Source: Treponema sp. JC4
GTDB taxonomy: Bacteria > Spirochaetota > Spirochaetia > Treponematales > Treponemataceae
Reading direction: 5' to 3'
NCBI RefSeq assembly: GCF_000260795.1
Contig: NZ_AJGU01000004.1
Location: 1 to 64,000, forward strand
DNA: 64,000 nt
How positions within the stretch are numbered: the first letter of the stretch is position 1; each line of letters begins with the position of its first letter. The position numbers and the translations under genes are program-made. Below are positions 1 through 9,290 of this stretch, piece after piece. Below the pieces are notes generated by a model, which worked only from the letters and a program-made list of their open reading frames with translations, was not told the DNA's origin and did not search any database.

Positions 1-1023
1 GAGCATTGCCATTCCCTGTGGAAGTCCCAGTGCCATAGAAAGCTTGTAAACAAGTTCGCTGACATTTTTAGAGTTGTTTTTACGTCCTGTAGCGGCATCA
101 ATTTTTGAACCGATTTCTTCACACTTAACTGCAAGCTGTTTAAGTTCTTCTTCATCTTCTTCGGTGAATTCTACGTCTGGAAGGGCAGCTGCCGGTTCCC
201 AGGTAGAAGCGCCCGCAATTCTCATTGTAGGATTTGAACCGTAAATATCTGTAATGCCGCCAAGCATGATGCGGTTTGTCTGGTTCTGGTTTGCAGCAAG
301 CATCTTGAAGGCCTGAACATACTGGGCCTGCTGAACCTGCTGAGCCTTAAAGCCCTTGCGTACAACAAGAATGATAAGTGTAACAATAATCAAAATCAAA
401 AGGGCAATACCGATGATTGATAAAGTAAGCACTTTTGTAGAACGCTTGGTTTCTTCCGCACTGTCAGAGAAAGCCTTTCCAAGGTTAGAGAAGCCTTTTT
501 CAAAGCTTTCTTTAAATTCAGCCTGGTTTTTGTTGCTTGCTTCAATCTGTTCGCGGATTGCATTTGTCTGCTCAGCGTTTGCCTCTTTCTGGGCTTCAAT
601 CATCTGGTCAAACTGCTTCTGCTGACGGGCACGATCCTGAGCCTTTTCGTTTGTAGTTACCTGAGATTCTATCTGGCGTACAAGCTTTTTAATCTTAGCG
701 TTTTCAATATTAGGGTAACGTTCAAGATTTGTCTGTACTTCGATAAAAGCCAGCTCATCATAGTTGTTCAAAAGCCGCTGCAATTTTTCTGCATAAACTG
801 TGCGTGCAAAGTAGAGGACATTTGCCTGTGAAGATTCGTCTTTTGCTACTGCAAGAGCCTGGTTTACATATTTGTAAGCCTCTTCAACGTTCTCCTGTTC
901 GTAAGCAAGTTCAGCTTTATCAAGAAAACGTAAAGATAAATCTGTTGTGGCCGCGAAAGCAGCAAAAACAAAAGTAACAAAAGTGAGAGAAAGAATGATT
1001 TTTTTAAGCTTATTTTCCAACAT
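1..1023 (-). CDS. membrane protein with periplasmic TPR/coiled-coil region (C-terminus beyond window)
   Basis: This reading frame runs off the left edge of the window, so only its first 341 codons are visible. It begins with a signal-like segment (residues 1-24), then an alpha-helical stretch that looks TPR-like and is rich in Tyr, Glu and Ala. A Gln/Glu/Lys-rich coiled coil follows (about 120-190), then a strong transmembrane helix near residues 198-220. The remainder should be cytoplasmic. The last visible part (an acidic stretch, then AATGRKNNSKNVSELVYK) resembles the start of an HD-type helical domain, but that is a guess. The ATG overlaps the last 14 bases of the upstream barrel gene, so the two are co-translated. 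No function can be assigned from this fragment. Confidence 0.75.
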   Translation of the reverse strand, partial: MLENKLKKIILSLTFVTFVFAAFAATTDLSLRFLDKAELAYEQENVEEAYKYVNQALAVAKDESSQANVLYFARTVYAEKLQRLLNNYDELAFIEVQTNLERYPNIENAKIKKLVRQIESQVTTNEKAQDRARQQKQFDQMIEAQKEANAEQTNAIREQIEASNKNQAEFKESFEKGFSNLGKAFSDSAEETKRSTKVLTLSIIGIALLILIIVTLIILVVRKGFKAQQVQQAQYVQAFKMLAANQNQTNRIMLGGITDIYGSNPTMRIAGASTWEPAAALPDVEFTEEDEEELKQLAVKCEEIGSKIDAATGRKNNSKNVSELVYKLSMALGLPQGMAML

Positions 1024-2149
1024 TTTCAGCTCCAATTGCAAGAATGATATTAGCACGATTTTCGATGCTACCGTCTTTTAAGAATAATCTGTCTTTTACC
1101 CCAAGATTAAACGAAAGTTTAATTTGATCCAATTTTGTGAACGGCACAGAAAGATTTGCGCCGGCACCAACAGCTGCTTTTATGTCATCATAGAAAAGAT
1201 GGCCAGGATAGTAATCAAGATTCATTGTAAAGGCTATAGGCCCTAAAGGCAGTCTTTCTAACTGTATTCCCACTGCAGGAGTATAGAAATCATTAACTAC
1301 TGGATTTGTTTTTACAGAATCCTTTGATTTTCCTGACATAAGCGCTGTAAAACCTGCACGAACAAAGAAGTATTTAAATGCCTTTGTAGGTGCAATTTTT
1401 CCCAAAATATCTAAATCCAGGAAGAGAGGAATTTTTGAATCTCCGCTTCCCAAATCAATAAACCTGAAATCAAGACCAAGATCCAGACCAAGATTTACAT
1501 GGGTGGCATCATGGTCGTAGGTGTAGCTTGCAGCAATACCGTAGTTCATTGCTTTTACATCAGCTTCCTGCTCTGTAAGAAGGGAAACGCTGGCCAAGCC
1601 TAAAGTAGCATACCAGCCGGAATCTTTAGCGCCGTTGTCCTTGCCTGAAATATAAACAGAACCGCCGCCTGCGCTCTTAGATGCAACATACTGCTTATCA
1701 ACACTTGCTCGTTTAGATTCCTTTTCCTTTTCTATGCGGGCAGCTTCCTTCTGACGGATGGCTTCCTGCTGCTCCTCATATTTTTTCTGGTCTTCGTAAG
1801 CGTCCTGAATTGAAGAATACATTTCAACGGCACGCTCATTATCAAGGTTGTTTTCAATAACAACTTCGGTTGCAACCAGGGCAAAATCATAATCGTTTGC
1901 AACAATCAGACGACGGATTTTCTTTTCCGTGTAATTTTCTATTAAATAGTAGAAACGGTCATTCTGATTTTTCTTAAGGATAGCATTAAGTTCTGCTTCC
2001 GACTTATGAGAGAAAACCGTATCAATTTCTTTATAAATTGCACTTACATATTCTTCTACTGCAAATGCACTTGTTCCCGCCGCCAGCAGAAGGCCAGCTG
2101 CGATAACAAAAATTTTTATCTTTTTTCTCATATTCCTATTTGTCTTCAT
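1010..2149 (-). CDS. exported TPR/coiled-coil protein with C-terminal outer-membrane barrel-like domain
   Basis: The 379-residue product has a signal peptide (about 1-30, ending near SAFA). A helical, TPR-like region with conserved Tyr and Asp follows (about 35-120), then a short charged coiled coil (about 120-150). From about 178 the protein alternates polar and hydrophobic residues with many Gly and aromatic residues, as expected for an outer-membrane or surface beta-barrel. The start is 15 bases after the stop of the large Ig-like gene, and an AAGGAG lies about 11 bases before the ATG. It sits between the Ig-repeat protein and a membrane protein, which suggests an envelope assembly. Function is unknown; the barrel call rests on composition only. 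Confidence 0.8.
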   Translation of the reverse strand: MKTNRNMRKKIKIFVIAAGLLLAAGTSAFAVEEYVSAIYKEIDTVFSHKSEAELNAILKKNQNDRFYYLIENYTEKKIRRLIVANDYDFALVATEVVIENNLDNERAVEMYSSIQDAYEDQKKYEEQQEAIRQKEAARIEKEKESKRASVDKQYVASKSAGGGSVYISGKDNGAKDSGWYATLGLASVSLLTEQEADVKAMNYGIAASYTYDHDATHVNLGLDLGLDFRFIDLGSGDSKIPLFLDLDILGKIAPTKAFKYFFVRAGFTALMSGKSKDSVKTNPVVNDFYTPAVGIQLERLPLGPIAFTMNLDYYPGHLFYDDIKAAVGAGANLSVPFTKLDQIKLSFNLGVKDRLFLKDGSIENRANIILAIGAENVGK

Positions 2150-2164
2150 AATTAAACTGTCTCC

Positions 2165-5100
2165 TTAGAAGATATTGGTTCTTATACCGATAGCAAATTG
2201 AGGTACAAGACTCTGGATTTCAACTGAACTTGAAACGTCAGTAGGAATAAACCAGAGCGATCCTTCAAAGTAGAAAGCAAAGGAACTGAACATCTTTGCA
2301 TTCTTTAATTTTACCTTTGGAAGTTCAATCTGTCCAATTAAAGCTGACAAAGTCTGCATTTTTCCACTTTGAGTAAGATCAAACCAGCTGAATTGCGCTC
2401 CAATACCTATACTAGAGTACAGCCATTCAAAGTCACGTCCAAGGAAGTAGCTGAACGGAATGGAAACAATATTTGCAATAATCTTAAGGCCGAATACGTT
2501 TCCACCGTAGCGGGTTCCTGTAGGTTCAAATCCAAAGAGGTCAGAAACAGAATCGCGCTGTTCCTGAGTGAACTGTCCCCACTGGAACTGAAGTTTTACG
2601 TTGTCGTCAAAGAAGGTAAGACCGGCACCGATGTCGAAGAGAGTAGCACCCCAGAAGTGGAAGTCTACGTACAAGCCCTGAATAAAGCTTGGAACTTCGT
2701 AGGCTGCCTTGTCGCCCTTACGCAAAGTAAGGGTTACATCAGAAAGTCTTACATTATCGTTTGAAAGTCCGGAAACATCCAAAACCTGATTATAACGTCC
2801 GCCGCGCTCAGGTGTAATAAGGCGGATTGTAGGTTTTGTATTATCAATCTGAATGATTGTTCGGGTTACCGCAACTTCGCCGTTTGCCATTACAGCACGG
2901 ATGAGGAAGAAGTGATAGCCTTCAGGCAAATCTTCATTTTCAATTCGGTATTCCCAGCCCTGCTTTTTAGAAACCTGAGTAAAGGTTTTTCCGTTATCAA
3001 AGCTGATTTCTACTTTTACAACGCGTTTTGCCTCAGTTTCTGCCTTCTGTTCAGGAGTAACTTCTTTTGTTTTTGAAAGAAGAACTTCGTCTTCAGAGAT
3101 AGAATAGCCTGCGCGGCCAAAAATATAAGGGCGGTTTATAGCAAAATCACCGTAAGTAAAGTTGTCGATGGTAACCCAAGGACCAACAGAGCTGTAGGTA
3201 ATTGTCTGTTCGCGGGAAATAATTTCCTTTCCGCCTTCAAGAACTGTTCCAACCTTATAGGTATGAAGACCGTCGGTAATATTTTCAGGTCCCATATCGA
3301 ACTTAAAGAAGCCACAGTCTGTAAGCTCTGTCTGTGCAATATTCTGGTTGTCCAGATAGAGGTTCAGATGGTCAATTTTGTATTCACCTTCAGACTGTCC
3401 GTAAATTGTAAAGAGACCGTTTTTGTGCTCGCCGTTAAGAGGGTAGAGGATATCTACTGTTGCCGGCTGCTTGTTCTTATCCAGGTGGATATTGCGGCTG
3501 ACGTTTGTTGCGTTTCCTGCCTTATCCTTTCCTGTTACTTCAATATTATAGAAGCCGTTTTCCAGATCAGAGATATCAAGAGTTTCACCAACTACGCGTT
3601 CAATTTTAAGGTTTCTTACAACAGAACGTCCTGATTTATCAAGATTTCTGATTGTAGCATAGAGCTCTGTAATTCCAACGTTATCATAAGTAAAGCCAGA
3701 GAAGAAGAGGTTTCCTGTAGTTGTTGAATCGTCGAGCGGAAGTTCAAGAGAGATTTCCGGTGCGGCGTTATCAATGTTGATGATACTTGAGTAAAGTCCC
3801 TGAATTCCGTATTTATCTGTAATCTTAAGGAAGACAACCTGAGTTCCGCCGTTGATGGCACGGGTATCTACATCATAATGCCATTTTTCTGTTCCGATAG
3901 CATCATTGTAGCTGTTACCGCTGTCCAGAGAAACTTCCACCTTTTCAATTCCGTTTTTATCGCTTGCCCAGCCGCTGATTGTAATTCTTTCGCGGTTATG
4001 GGTATCGATTGTAGGAAGCTCAACAGCTCCCTTTGGTTCTTCCAGAGAAATTCTGAAGGTACGGGTAGTTTCCGGTCCTTTTACGCCGTTAATATCAACT
4101 GCGTAAACTGTAACTGTATGTTCGTTATCTGTGAGCGAATTAAGAGGAATGTCGATAGCAAAGCTTGTTCCCTGCTCAGGAAGCTGAGTAAAAGGATTGT
4201 TATCGATTTTATAGAACATTGTTGTGTCGCCGTCATCATCATATACTACACCCGAAATTGTAAAGTCGCGGGTAATAATCTGCATTTCTTCCGGCACGTG
4301 GATTTCTGAAATCGGGAGATCAGATTCCTGATCAATCATAAAATCCCAGAGTTCTATTGTAGAAGTATTTCCTGCATCATCTGTGAAGAGGAATGACATT
4401 GCATCATCAATAGGATTTTCTTCTGTTCCTACGTGAATGCCTGTTAATGGAGCAAGTTCAAGCTGGTGTTTTACAGGCTGCTTTCCTTTTACAGGAGGTG
4501 CCACGTATTCAGCCTTGTTTAAATGTCCGTTATCTTTAATATCAAAAACAATGAGGGTTTCACCGTTTACGATATCTTCCGGAGTTGGAACAATTACTGT
4601 CGCTTCCGGTGGAGTAACATCCTTAAAGCAGGCGGTATGAACATAACTTGTTTTTCCAGCATAGTCAGTTGCGCGGATATCTACACAGATAAGTCCATCA
4701 GGATCTTCATTGAGACTTGCGCTTGTGCTGAAGGTTACGCCAGGATTTTTGCTGGCAGGAATAGGGAATTCCTCCCAAGTTTCGCCGCCGTCAAAGGAGT
4801 ATTCTGCTTTTGCAATGCCGCTAGGATCCGCTGCAGTTCCACTTACCTTTAAAGTGTTTCCAAGCCACTGGGCAAAAACAGGTTCTACCATATTTACCAC
4901 AGGTGCAGCGTTATCTGCAACAAAGTTTACGCGTGGCGATTCGTAGGCATTACCGAACTGGTCGTGAACGCGCACATAAACGCCTGAGTAATAACCGTCT
5001 TTTTCTGCGGTAAGGGTAATCAGGCTTCCGTCTGTGTCAATCTTAAGGCCTTCAGTTTTAGAAAGGAGTTCTACCCGAAGTGGAGCCATAAGGTTTGCGT

Positions 5101-8100
5101 AGAAGTAATATTTTGAACCGTCAGAAAGAACGTAATTTCCTGTTTCTTCGTCAAAAGCGGTATTTCCTGCCGCATAACCAAAGATTTTTTCAGAATCTTC
5201 AATAGATTCTCTCGGGTAATCGCGGACTACGCTTACAGCGCCCTTTACTGTTTTAGAAAGAGAACCGGCTTTTACAGTTGCAGTAAAATTATTTACGCGA
5301 ACAGGCAGGTTTCCAAGAGGGATTTCTGCAATCCAGAGGTCAGGATTTTCCGGGGCAGGCTTCAAAAGTTTTGCTGAGCCTGTCTGTTTAAGGTCACCGC
5401 CATAAACTTCATCACCTGTAATTTCGTAATTTACGCCGCCTACCGCTACGCTTGATTTAATGTAAAGCTGGATTTTTCCGGCATCTTTTGCAGCGTATGG
5501 TACAACTACCGGCATACCGCTTAAGTAGTCAATATCATTTACTTTGGCAATATTTACTTCAAGGCTAGGAGCTTTTGCCGCTGTGTATTTTCCAGCAACA
5601 GGTGTTTTTGCTCCTTCTGCAAGTACATTCATTGAAAGAGCGTTATTTCCTTCTGCCATTTCGGCGCGAGGGAAAATCTTAAAGGAGTCGCTTTCTTCTG
5701 CAAAGTTACCCTGGTAAACACCAACTGCATAAACATCAAAATCATCATGCCAGCTGATTAAAGGAGCCTTAGCAGCAGGCATTTTTCCATTTACAGGTTC
5801 AATTGCCGGAATCTTTTCAAAGGCAATAGCATTTGCAGATTTATTTCCACCTGCAGATTCAGCCACAATCTCTATAATGTGAACGCCGTCGGCAAAATCC
5901 ATTGGATTAATTTCAAAAGAGAAATCTCCGTTCTTTGCAATGTCGATTTTTACTTCTTCTTTTGTTTCTGTATGAAGGGCAGCAATTATTCCACCTTTGA
6001 GTTCTGTAATTGTTGAAAGCACTTTGTAATAAGCATTTCCAACTCCAGTTTCGCAGCTAATTTTACCCTTTACGAGAATTGGCTCATAACCTTTCAAACG
6101 AAGAATCTTTTCAGGCTCTTCTTCTGGCTGGGAAGTCTCTTCAGCGGCCTCACCTTCAGCAAGGCTTTCTGTCTCAACTTCTTCAACAGGTTTTTCAACA
6201 ATTATTTCTTCATAAATCGGCTGAGCCTTCAAAAGCTTTGTATTTTCTGTTTCCAGAGCAATTTCCGGCACTACAGTATCAGATTTAAAACGGATAGTTT
6301 TAGACTCATAAGTCTTTCCGTTATCTGCTGTAACACGGATTTTTACGTCTGCAGAACCACCCACAGCATCACCTGCCACAAGACGGATCTGATTTCCGTC
6401 AAGCTCTGCAGTAGCAAAAGGAGTTGCAGGCACAAGTTCTACCTTAGTTGCATAGGCACCAATAAAATATGCGCTTGCCGGGAATTCCGGATTATTGATA
6501 ATTGTGCCGTCTTCATCAATACGGCTGTCGTCAAGCACAATAGAAGGCTCGCTTGCCTTTACGGTTGTTGTGTTTGTAACGTAAAGTACTCCGCGGAATT
6601 CAGAAACGCGGTCAGCGATATCAGTTGTCTGAATTACCAGCTGCAAAACGCCCTTAGGAAAATCCGGTGTAATTGGCAATGTAATTTTCTGGCTCAAAGC
6701 AGGCTTAGAAAAAGTTTCATCAAAAGCTTCCAGGCCTTCTTTTCCCCATCTGATTTCCTTGTGAACCGATTTAATTCCCACAGTAGAATTTGCAGTTACT
6801 TCAAAAGTTGAACCGCTTTCCGGGTGAATCTCCATGCCGTTAACAAAATCAGTAATAGTTTTTCCGCCGCTGATATGAGCGTCTGTAAAGTCTGCTTCAA
6901 GACCGACAGAATAGAAGTTTACAGTTACCGGATTTCCTTCAATTCCGTTTTCATCAATTCCGGTAACGGTTACATAATGCTTACCGGTTTTAAGTCCTTC
7001 TGGAAATTCTGGTGTATAAGAGAAAGCACCTCTTGTTTCCTGAATAAAGGCTTCTTCCTGATTTCCGTCAATCACGATTTTTACAGAAGCAAGGGCATCA
7101 TCATCCTTTGCAAAACCACGAACAACAAAAGAGTCGCGTCCGCCAAAAGTCTGGTCAGGCGCAGGATTTTTAATTTCAACTACAGGCTTATCATCTTCCT
7201 GATTCAAAGGAATATTGCGAACAACATCTGTTGTGTTTCCTGCACGGTCAAGGGCATGAACTGAAAATTTAACAGATTTTTCCTTCATGCCGATTGTGTT
7301 CAAATCAAGTTTCCAGTAAGGGTTTCCAGGTGTAAGTTCAAATTCTCCGCTTTCGTTTCCAAAAGTCCAGGTAAGCGAAGTAACTCCGATTTTATCCTTT
7401 GCATAGCCCGCAACCGAGAATTTTCCGTTTTTAACTTCGCCCTCTGCAGGACTTACAATCTTTACGTCAGGCTTTGTGTTATCAATAAAATAGAGGAAGG
7501 AATAAAGTCCGACGCTGGTTGTTTCATCAGTTGCACGGAACCAGATAACATTAGGTCCGTCATTAAATTTTTTAGTATCAATATCAAAGGCAAATTCGCA
7601 CTCAGAGCCGTTCTTTTTAAGTTTTTTCAGTTTCAGAAGGTTAAAATGCTCGCCACCGTCCGTAGAAACTTCAAGCTTTTTAATTCCGTTTCCGTCGGTT
7701 ACAAGACCTTTAAAATTCACTTTTCCGGAAACAAGCATACCCATTTCTTTGTCATAAAGGCTCGTTACAGGAAGTTTTCGGTCAAGTTTCCAGGTTACAA
7801 CCGTCGGATTTCCTTCTACCTGAAGGGCATTTATATCATAGCCGATTACCTTGATTGTGTGGTCGCCTTCTTCAAGCTGAGTTGTATCCAGGTAGTATGA
7901 CCAGAATTCCTTACCCTGAGCGTCTACTCGGAGTTCAGATTCTTTTCCTTCATCAAGAATGAGCTTAACTTTTGCAACGCCATCATCATCAACACAGGTA
8001 CCTACAATGTTCAGGTTACCTATAACGCGCATGCCTGAATATGGGTTGGTAATAGTACAAACCGGGAGGTCAGATTTTGGGTCAAGCCAGATATTGTGCG

Positions 8101-8320
8101 GGCCTTCTACAGTCGTGTTTCCACCCAAATCCTTTGCGGTAATCATAATGTTGTACTTACCAGTTTTTCGTTTATCCAGATCAAAGCTATCCTGCCAGCT
8201 GTTCAAATTCTGCGCAGTTATGTTTTCTACCTTTGGAGCAGTAAACTGCGCAAAGACCGGAAGAGCGGTCAAGGCTGCAAGAGAGAAAGTGATAAACAAT
8301 CTTTTACATTTTTTAATCAT
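2165..8320 (-). CDS. giant exported Ig-like-repeat protein with C-terminal barrel-like domain
   Basis: The 2051-residue product starts with a signal peptide (MIKKCKRLF to PVFAQ). The body is an array of roughly 90-100-residue Ig-like modules with repeated phrases such as VSGKVNF, GNATNVSRN, DNTKP and ISGWASDKNGI, in the style of bacterial cell-surface Ig/cadherin-like repeats. An acidic Glu-rich insertion lies near residue 700. The last 170 or so residues change to aromatic, Gly-rich alternating strands that may form an outer-membrane anchor. I chose ATG 8320 over the in-frame TTG at 8329 because GAGG lies 10 bases before the ATG. It is first in a three-gene operon. A role as an adhesin or envelope scaffold is inference. 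Confidence 0.85.
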   Translation of the reverse strand: MIKKCKRLFITFSLAALTALPVFAQFTAPKVENITAQNLNSWQDSFDLDKRKTGKYNIMITAKDLGGNTTVEGPHNIWLDPKSDLPVCTITNPYSGMRVIGNLNIVGTCVDDDGVAKVKLILDEGKESELRVDAQGKEFWSYYLDTTQLEEGDHTIKVIGYDINALQVEGNPTVVTWKLDRKLPVTSLYDKEMGMLVSGKVNFKGLVTDGNGIKKLEVSTDGGEHFNLLKLKKLKKNGSECEFAFDIDTKKFNDGPNVIWFRATDETTSVGLYSFLYFIDNTKPDVKIVSPAEGEVKNGKFSVAGYAKDKIGVTSLTWTFGNESGEFELTPGNPYWKLDLNTIGMKEKSVKFSVHALDRAGNTTDVVRNIPLNQEDDKPVVEIKNPAPDQTFGGRDSFVVRGFAKDDDALASVKIVIDGNQEEAFIQETRGAFSYTPEFPEGLKTGKHYVTVTGIDENGIEGNPVTVNFYSVGLEADFTDAHISGGKTITDFVNGMEIHPESGSTFEVTANSTVGIKSVHKEIRWGKEGLEAFDETFSKPALSQKITLPITPDFPKGVLQLVIQTTDIADRVSEFRGVLYVTNTTTVKASEPSIVLDDSRIDEDGTIINNPEFPASAYFIGAYATKVELVPATPFATAELDGNQIRLVAGDAVGGSADVKIRVTADNGKTYESKTIRFKSDTVVPEIALETENTKLLKAQPIYEEIIVEKPVEEVETESLAEGEAAEETSQPEEEPEKILRLKGYEPILVKGKISCETGVGNAYYKVLSTITELKGGIIAALHTETKEEVKIDIAKNGDFSFEINPMDFADGVHIIEIVAESAGGNKSANAIAFEKIPAIEPVNGKMPAAKAPLISWHDDFDVYAVGVYQGNFAEESDSFKIFPRAEMAEGNNALSMNVLAEGAKTPVAGKYTAAKAPSLEVNIAKVNDIDYLSGMPVVVPYAAKDAGKIQLYIKSSVAVGGVNYEITGDEVYGGDLKQTGSAKLLKPAPENPDLWIAEIPLGNLPVRVNNFTATVKAGSLSKTVKGAVSVVRDYPRESIEDSEKIFGYAAGNTAFDEETGNYVLSDGSKYYFYANLMAPLRVELLSKTEGLKIDTDGSLITLTAEKDGYYSGVYVRVHDQFGNAYESPRVNFVADNAAPVVNMVEPVFAQWLGNTLKVSGTAADPSGIAKAEYSFDGGETWEEFPIPASKNPGVTFSTSASLNEDPDGLICVDIRATDYAGKTSYVHTACFKDVTPPEATVIVPTPEDIVNGETLIVFDIKDNGHLNKAEYVAPPVKGKQPVKHQLELAPLTGIHVGTEENPIDDAMSFLFTDDAGNTSTIELWDFMIDQESDLPISEIHVPEEMQIITRDFTISGVVYDDDGDTTMFYKIDNNPFTQLPEQGTSFAIDIPLNSLTDNEHTVTVYAVDINGVKGPETTRTFRISLEEPKGAVELPTIDTHNRERITISGWASDKNGIEKVEVSLDSGNSYNDAIGTEKWHYDVDTRAINGGTQVVFLKITDKYGIQGLYSSIINIDNAAPEISLELPLDDSTTTGNLFFSGFTYDNVGITELYATIRNLDKSGRSVVRNLKIERVVGETLDISDLENGFYNIEVTGKDKAGNATNVSRNIHLDKNKQPATVDILYPLNGEHKNGLFTIYGQSEGEYKIDHLNLYLDNQNIAQTELTDCGFFKFDMGPENITDGLHTYKVGTVLEGGKEIISREQTITYSSVGPWVTIDNFTYGDFAINRPYIFGRAGYSISEDEVLLSKTKEVTPEQKAETEAKRVVKVEISFDNGKTFTQVSKKQGWEYRIENEDLPEGYHFFLIRAVMANGEVAVTRTIIQIDNTKPTIRLITPERGGRYNQVLDVSGLSNDNVRLSDVTLTLRKGDKAAYEVPSFIQGLYVDFHFWGATLFDIGAGLTFFDDNVKLQFQWGQFTQEQRDSVSDLFGFEPTGTRYGGNVFGLKIIANIVSIPFSYFLGRDFEWLYSSIGIGAQFSWFDLTQSGKMQTLSALIGQIELPKVKLKNAKMFSSFAFYFEGSLWFIPTDVSSSVEIQSLVPQFAIGIRTNIF

Positions 8321-8365
8321 TATCAACAACCTCTATAAAAAAAATACATAAAGAGAGTTATTTAC

Positions 8366-8392
8366 TTATCGGCAGAATTGGTCTAATTTATA
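8366..8392 (-). promoter_or_regulatory. sigma-28 (FliA)-like promoter for the Ig-repeat operon
   Basis: On the minus strand a perfect GCCGATAA box (8373-8366) lies about 45 bases before the ATG at 8320. About 15 bases upstream is TATAAATT, a weak match to the TAAA-type -35 of flagellar sigma factors. The same CTGCCGATAA context, with a shared upstream AATTA and downstream TGTATTTTTTTT, occurs before the gene starting at 62622. The -35 match is imperfect. Confidence 0.55.
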
Positions 8393-8446
8393 AGTAGAAA
8401 ACTTGAGAGCAAATATATAATTCGCCACTATAAGAAGGAAGGTCTT

Positions 8447-9214
8447 ATGCTAAGTAAAAAAAACAAACTTTTAGATAATATTTCTAGTTTACAGGAGATA
8501 ATTGACAAAAGCAAAAACATTGTGTTTTTTGGCGGAGCCGGTGTTTCTACAGAATCTGGAATCCCGGATTTTCGTAGCGTAGACGGCCTTTACAATATGA
8601 AATGGGCTTATCCGCCGGAACAGATTATCAGCAGAACCTTCTTTTACGAAAATACAAAGGAATTCTACCGCTTCTATCGCGAAAAGCTTTTGATTAAGGG
8701 CGTTGAACCTAATGCTGCCCACTACAAGCTTGCGGAACTGGAAAAAGCCGGCAAACTTAAAGCCGTAGTTACGCAGAATATTGACGGGCTGCACCAGAAG
8801 GCAGGAAGTAAAACCGTTTACGAGCTTCACGGAAGCGTTTTGCGTAATTACTGCGAATACTGCCACGCTTTTTATGACGAAAAAATTATTGAAGAAAGCG
8901 CAAATGCCCCTGACAAGCTGCCTCACTGTACAAAGGAAGGCTGCGGAGGGCTTATTAAGCCGGACGTTGTTCTTTACGAAGAGGGCCTTGATAACGACAC
9001 AATCAATAACTCAATTATGGCAATTAAAAATGCCGACACCCTGATAATTGGCGGAACTTCGCTTACGGTTTACCCTGCTGCCGGCCTTGTTGACTACTTC
9101 CACGGCGAAAACCTTGTTTTAATAAATAAAACTGCCACCATGCAGGATAGCCGTGCAAGTCTGGTTGTCCGCGGTAAGATAGGTGAGGTTCTGGGACAGA
9201 TTAAGGTGAATTAA
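8447..9214 (+). CDS. cobB: Sir2-family NAD-dependent protein deacylase
   Basis: The 255-residue product is a compact bacterial sirtuin. It removes acyl groups from lysines using NAD and releases nicotinamide and O-acyl-ADP-ribose. Visible motifs are the NAD-binding GAGVSTESGIPDFRS (30-44), QNIDG (110-114), the catalytic His in ELHGS (His128), and a structural zinc site made of Cys136, Cys139, Cys161 and Cys166. Length matches the class. An AAGGAAGG sits 4-12 bases before the ATG. It is transcribed divergently from the Ig-repeat operon and stands alone, followed by a GC-rich intergenic element. Its targets cannot be told from the sequence. Confidence 0.95.
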   Translation: MLSKKNKLLDNISSLQEIIDKSKNIVFFGGAGVSTESGIPDFRSVDGLYNMKWAYPPEQIISRTFFYENTKEFYRFYREKLLIKGVEPNAAHYKLAELEKAGKLKAVVTQNIDGLHQKAGSKTVYELHGSVLRNYCEYCHAFYDEKIIEESANAPDKLPHCTKEGCGGLIKPDVVLYEEGLDNDTINNSIMAIKNADTLIIGGTSLTVYPAAGLVDYFHGENLVLINKTATMQDSRASLVVRGKIGEVLGQIKVN

Positions 9215-9215
9215 G

Positions 9216-9290
9216 GAGGGCGGAGCCCCGCCCTACGCTCGCACGTCGTTGCTCGCTACCCCACCCAGCGGGGAGACCCCGCAACGCCCC
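9216..9290. repeat. GC-rich intergenic element (family 2), copy 1
   Basis: A short block far richer in GC than its neighbours fills the gap between two convergent genes. It contains short hairpins (GGGCGGAGCCCCGCCC and a GCGGGG/CCCCGC pair). Read on the minus strand it has GGGTAGCGAGCAACGACGTGC, which resembles a segment near 62960 in the copy at 62930-63105. Family membership is tentative. Confidence 0.4.

Noticed and set aside
2369-7264. Several plus-strand frames of 80-146 codons opposite the Ig-repeat gene
   Set aside because: They are antisense to a clear coding frame, lack starts with ribosome-binding sites and encode no recognisable protein.
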